This document shows positions 59,442 through 64,000 of a stretch of 64,000 nt of DNA, in pieces. The stretch comes from Pachypanchax playfairii (lineage: Eukaryota > Chordata > Actinopteri > Cyprinodontiformes > Aplocheilidae): positions 658,698 to 722,697 of the forward strand of contig SSNP01000191.1 of assembly GCA_006937955.1 (NCBI GenBank), given 5' to 3'. Each line of letters begins with the position of its first letter. The first letter of the stretch is position 1. A program made the position numbers and the translations under genes. The notes under the pieces are model-generated. The model did no database searches. It worked only from the letters and a program-made list of their open reading frames with translations, and was not told the origin of the DNA.

Positions 59442-59824
59442 TCAAAACATTTGCAGTTTAGTGGTAAAACTATCAGTTTTCGCGTTTATTTTGTTTAAAA
59501 TAAGGACGTGCTTTTTAATCTCCTTTTACAGTTTGTGTCTAATTTATTGAAATGTGGATTGTCTAATCAACTTTTCTCTCTGCGTGAAATAAAGAAATGT
59601 GTTAAAATAAAAGCATGTGCAAAAAAATTCCTTCTTATTGTTTGAATAATCTTATTTTATATATTTCATTAAATTAAAGACCGTGTAAAGGGAATTCTGC
59701 TATTTTCTTCTAACCACATTATAAACATAATAAATGTTCTAAACATGTGAAAAACCTCCCAACAATTAAAAACTGAATTGTGGAGCTAGCCTTCAAATTG
59801 CGTTTCAAGAGTTTTCTGTTTCAG

Positions 59825-60015
59825 GATTTTATGGGCGGGTCTAAAAGGGCAGGATAACCCCGCCCCCTGCTGCTCTCGTCATATAAAACCGTACAGTGCG
59901 GTAGCTTCAGTGGTTTTCCCGCTCCTTCATCCGAGGGATGACCGTCTGAAAAAGCTTTGGGTTGATTTTGTGCAGAGGAGCCAAACAGTAGACAGTAACT
60001 AAACCAGCATGATAG
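59825..60015 (+). promoter_or_regulatory. TATA/GC-box promoter-like block upstream of bltp1
   Basis: GC boxes GGGCGGG (59833) and CCCCGCCCCC (59859-59868) precede CATATAAAACC at 59879-59889, a good TATA box at the right distance. A donor-like site follows at 60016. It could be the bltp1 promoter, closer than the 57-kb candidate, or part of a dispersed repeat. The region to 60330 has further CpG-rich words. Confidence 0.35.
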
Positions 60016-60696
60016 GTAGGAGCTACTTCTGCCACCTGCTGCCTTCATATGCTAAACAAAGCTCAGAATGGCGTAGCAGCACATTCCACTCCTTCACTGA
60101 TCAACAAGTCTGAATCATTGCGGTTGTGTGGAAATATTTCAACTCCTCAAAAAGCAGCGATGCGCAGTTTTACATGTGGGTAGAACCTCAAACTTAACGA
60201 ACCAGCCGGAACTCAGAAACGGAGGAAATGCAGTGATGTGGGGAAGAGAAGGAGGTGCTGCTAGAGGATGAGACAGACAGGTTTCAGCGCCTGCAGCGGA
60301 CACGCCCCCAGCGTCTCAGAGCAGAGAAAACTCATCCTTTTTTCATTATTTTGTAACCAAATTTCATATGCTTCGCAGTGTTTTTAATCATTCAAATTTG
60401 GCTGGATGACTAATAACTAATATTCCTGTGCAGTGACAAACTCAGAACACACATTTGTTGTTACTTTACACGGGCTTTAAACAAATAGTCTAATTAGACT
60501 TCATGCAGTTAGTTTCTTTGCTTCATGTTCCTGACAGTTGGTAAACTGTTTGAAGAGACTCTCTCTCCAGACTTCAGTAAACTGTAACTCAACTGAAACT
60601 TCGTCCTGTCTTCTGGTTTTGTTCCTGTGCCATGGAAATTAATCTGACACTTTACTCTGTGTTTAGTTTTGGACATCAGACTGAGAGCCTGTAGCC

Positions 60697-63600
60697 ATGG
60701 ATGGGCTTACCTCCAAAAACAATGAAACCAACTTCTTCAACATCGAGCATTTGGATCAGCTTCTCAACAAGCACAACTCAAACTTCATCTGGCTCCTTGT
60801 TGGTAAGCCAGAGATGTTTTTACAGCTTAATGCATAATCTTTCTTTTCTTCCTAAGATATAAAACGTTCCCTGTTTATTTGGCTTTCTAAAAAAACTGAT
60901 AAAAGGGTCTATATCAGATGGAAGTATGAGGTGAAACAGTGGTACATTTCACTTAAACCTATTACAGCTTGTTAGCCAATAAATAATACGATCATTGACT
61001 TGATTATTTGACTAAAGTAATCGTTTGCTTTTATATATATATTGTAGTTTCCCTGTATGAGCACGCATCTTATTATATTCTTGTGTCTTGTTTGGTGAAA
61101 GTTGTAGCATTTAGATTTCTTCTTGTTTGTGTTTATTTTATAAATTCACACTGTTATTTGCTCTTCCAGCTACCATTCTGTCCTGCGGATGGATCATCTA
61201 TCTAACTTATTACAACTCACGCAACGTTGGACTCATCCTCACCCTCATCATCAACAGACTTTACAAGGATGGCTACATTCACATCGGTGAGTTTATCAGG
61301 AGCTTAGTGAGTGATTAGGTATGAAGGATCTAAATCCCAGAATTTACTAAAACTAGTGACTTTCTCCTGTTTGATATCTGAACTAGCTGGTTTAATTTGA
61401 ATCCCAACACATTCACTGATTTGTATTTTTCGTGTCTGATGCTCTGTGTACAGGCTCGTTCTCCTTCTCTGTGCTGTCAGGAAAAGTCATGTTCAGGGAG
61501 GTTTACTTCATCAACCAGGACATGTCCATCAGGTCATCTTACTTGTGGTTCCCAGCTTGATTCAGGTTTTATCAGATGCTTTGTTGTGTCGCAGATTCTT
61601 TAATGATTTTTTTCTTTGTGGGTTACAGGATACAGGACGGCCTTCTCATATTTCGCTGGTGGAAAATGTATAACCCAAAACAAAAGCAGCATGGTGAGTG
61701 GAGCGTGATGTGTTTAAATATTAAAGACTCATGCTGCTGTTTAGTCAGTATTAGGGTTGAATTAAACTGATCAACAGCAGCTTCTCCAATGAGATACATA
61801 CTTATAAAAGTAAAATTACATTGTGAAAACTACACGTGTTAAAGCTGATTAGTTTTATTGCTTTGGCAGATTTTTTATAGTTTTTGTACAGTGTGTGGGA
61901 CGGTGTGATGTTCAGTGGAACATCATTGTTTCCACAAGGATTTTCATTTACACCCTTTGATTTTCCCCATTCAAATTATAAATCAATTTCCTGTCTTCCA
62001 ATGTCAGGCTGTTAATTGTCCCTTTGTCTTCTAACAGATCCTAAAGCAGAAACCAGGCTTTACGTGACTGTTAACGGCTTTGAGTTTCACGTCTACAACC
62101 GGACTGACCTCTATGCACGGCTGCAGGAGACGTTTGGACTGGATCCCACCCTCTTAAGACCCAAGAAGGACGAGGAGAAAGGAGGAGAAAATGAGACTCT
62201 AGAAAGGTAAAAGGCAATCGAGCTTCCTGTCTTTAATGTTACTTTATTTTCTCAAAGTCAAACCTTAATCCTGTTTGTTACATAAAAGCTTTTTTTTCTG
62301 GGGCTGATTTTATTAAAGAACAGTCACTGATAACCACAGAATTAGGATGAATAAATAAATATTCTGGTAGGTAAAACTAGATGTTGCTTAGCAGTTTATT
62401 TTATTTTCTTATTAACAGGATTTTAAAGTGGTGCTTCAAAAGACTAAACTGTTTTAAAAAGCTGAATGTTCTCACTCTTTTCTCATTGTTGTTTCCAAAT
62501 ACTCTGAACACAGACACAAAGGTTTACTGATAAATTCATTATAGATACAAAAAACATGCAACATGAATATCTTGATGTCTTCTGGCTCTTGTTCAGTGTG
62601 AACATCAGTGCAGAAAGTCCAGACCCCACGTCGTCTTGGCGCTCCCTCATTCCTGTCATCAAAGTCAACATCAGCACCGTAAGTATCCCACAAATTCCAA
62701 CCAGTGTTGCAGTTTTAGTTAAGGGGATTTGGGAGAAAACAAGCCTCCAGATGAGGAAGATTTCTGTGTGTTATGGTCTTGTTTTCTCTCTATCAGGGGC
62801 GCTTGGCGTTTGGGAACCACCACCTTCCTCAGACTTTGTGCGTGAACTTTGAAGATGCATTCCTGACATACGCCACCAAACCTCCATCCAGCCACCTGGA
62901 TCAGTTCATGCATATTGTCAAGGGTTCACTAGAGAATGTGCGAGTGATGCTGGTTCCCAGCCCACGTTACTTGGGTCTGCAGAATGATGAGTGAGTTCAA
63001 GTTACTTAAACTAATTTAAACTGATTACAGGAGAGAATCATATGTGTTTTTCTTTGAGTATTCTGTTTTTAAATTCTTCTTGTTCAAGAGAAGTTATTTA
63101 AATGTAATCATTCTTTGAAAAGATGCTAACAAACTTATACAGCATAGCAAAATGTAAAAATATGATTTTTCTTTATTTTAAACAATTTCACTGTTGAAAC
63201 ATCATCAGAAAGGAAATTATTTCCCAATTTTATCCATAACTCCAAATTATCCTGTTTTTTTTTTTTAAATACCATAATAACAGCAGAAAATGGGATTATT
63301 ATGAATCATACCCCACATTTCTTGTGTTTTTAATCTTAAATATGTGTATCTGCAGCATGAAGCTTTAACACACAAAGGTCCAGAACTCATTATTTGTTTC
63401 TGTTCCCATTTGAACAAAATGAAAAAAGACAATCTTCTCTTCAAACTGCTTTATTTTTACTTACAAATGTGTGTCAGCAGTTTACTAAGTGTGAACTTAA
63501 ACCACCCTGAAGGTTAAATGTCACATTAAGACTTACTGATTATTAGTTGACAGAATATTTGTTTTATTGTGACAGAGTTAGGGTTAATTTTTAAAGTCCT

Positions 63601-64000
63601 ACTTTAACTGTTATGTTTCTCATTGTGTTTTTGGTATTTTAGACCTCCCAGACTGATGGGTGAAGGTTTTGTGGTAATGCAGTCCAACGATGTGGACATA
63701 TACTATTACCAGGACGAACCTGGTGAGCAGCTCATATATACTGATGAATAAAAACACATTATCTGTTAAACATAGTGTTCTTGGCTCAGCAGTTGATATA
63801 ACCAGCCTTCTTTTGTAGCTTCCTGATTGTTTTTCAAAGCTTCTATGTATCTGTTATTGTTTGGGTTTTGACTGTGTGTCTTTCCATCCAGGTCTTGTCC
63901 CTGTGGAACAGGAGAACGGGGAGGAGGCGGAGACGAGCAGCGAGGATGATAAACTCCAGGACCTTCCACCGTGTTGGGGTCTTGACATTGTCTGTGGAAA
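60697..64000 (+). CDS. bltp1: BLTP1 (KIAA1109/Tweek), bridge-like lipid transfer protein, 5' part
   Basis: Nine coding exons: 60697-60802, 61170-61286, 61454-61532, 61629-61693, 62038-62206, 62597-62678, 62797-62990, 63643-63722 and 63892 to beyond the window, all with AG/GT borders and matching phases, about 333 residues. The start GCCATGG is a strong context. A transmembrane anchor lies at about residues 32-52 (WLLVATILSCGWIIYLTYY). The chorein-like N-terminal part follows, with NSRNVGLILTL, FRWWKMYNPKQKQHDPKAET, DPTSSWRSLIPVIKVN and KPPSSHLDQFMHIVKG. The vertebrate protein is about 5000 residues, so most of it lies outside. BLTP1 sits at ER contact sites and carries bulk phospholipid through a long hydrophobic groove; loss causes Alkuraya-Kucinskas syndrome in humans. 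Confidence 0.95.

Noticed and set aside
59880..60330. A small separate gene between the TTAA element and bltp1
   Set aside because: Promoter-like words are present but no coding frame or structured RNA was recognised.
1..64000. CRISPR arrays, tRNA or rRNA genes
   Set aside because: No regularly spaced repeats with unique spacers and no intact tRNA or rRNA signature were seen.

Overview
This is vertebrate, most likely teleost fish, nuclear DNA. The genes are split by GT-AG introns, the gene density is low, the intergenic DNA is AT-rich, and the dispersed repeats are typical of fish: Tc1-type DNA transposons, an L2-type LINE, Rex3-like fragments, SINE-like pieces and TTAA-ended elements. No bacterial-style operons, CRISPR arrays or phage genes were seen.

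Three protein-coding genes lie on the + strand. A lingo2 gene has its whole coding sequence in one exon (28617-30455). c9orf72 has nine coding exons (45094-52508). The 5' end of bltp1/kiaa1109 (60697 to the window end) shows nine coding exons and continues beyond the window. The lingo2-C9orf72 neighbourhood is also found in human 9p21, which supports both identifications. LINGO2 is a neuronal LRR-Ig membrane protein. C9ORF72 is a DENN protein of autophagy and membrane traffic. BLTP1 is a giant bridge-like lipid-transfer protein. They do not form one pathway.

Layout: 1-28 kb is gene-poor DNA upstream of lingo2. It holds a CpG-rich promoter-like block with a possible 5' noncoding exon (about 2.03-2.33 kb), a second possible 5' exon (about 26.84-27.12 kb), candidate conserved noncoding stretches, a small Tc1-type MITE (8.3-8.6 kb), an internally deleted LINE with its own minisatellite (8.7-9.5 kb), and a composite GC-rich/TTAA-element block (24.1-25.4 kb). 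28.5-31.8 kb is lingo2 with its 3' UTR. 31.8-44.3 kb is intergenic with old retroelement fragments. 44.3-53.3 kb is c9orf72, with repeats in introns 1 and 8 of its coding part. 53.6-56.2 kb holds a MITE and a full-length Tc1-like transposon with an uninterrupted 340-residue transposase and apparently identical 200-bp inverted repeats. 57-60 kb contains candidate bltp1 promoters and a TTAA-ended element, followed by bltp1.

The most notable observations are the young-looking Tc1 element, the minisatellite that arose inside the C-terminal coding part of a LINE, the absence of an equivalent of human exon 3 in c9orf72 (giving a 462-residue protein), a small upstream ORF just before the lingo2 start, and several compact candidate regulatory clusters. 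I found no convincing new multi-gene system.
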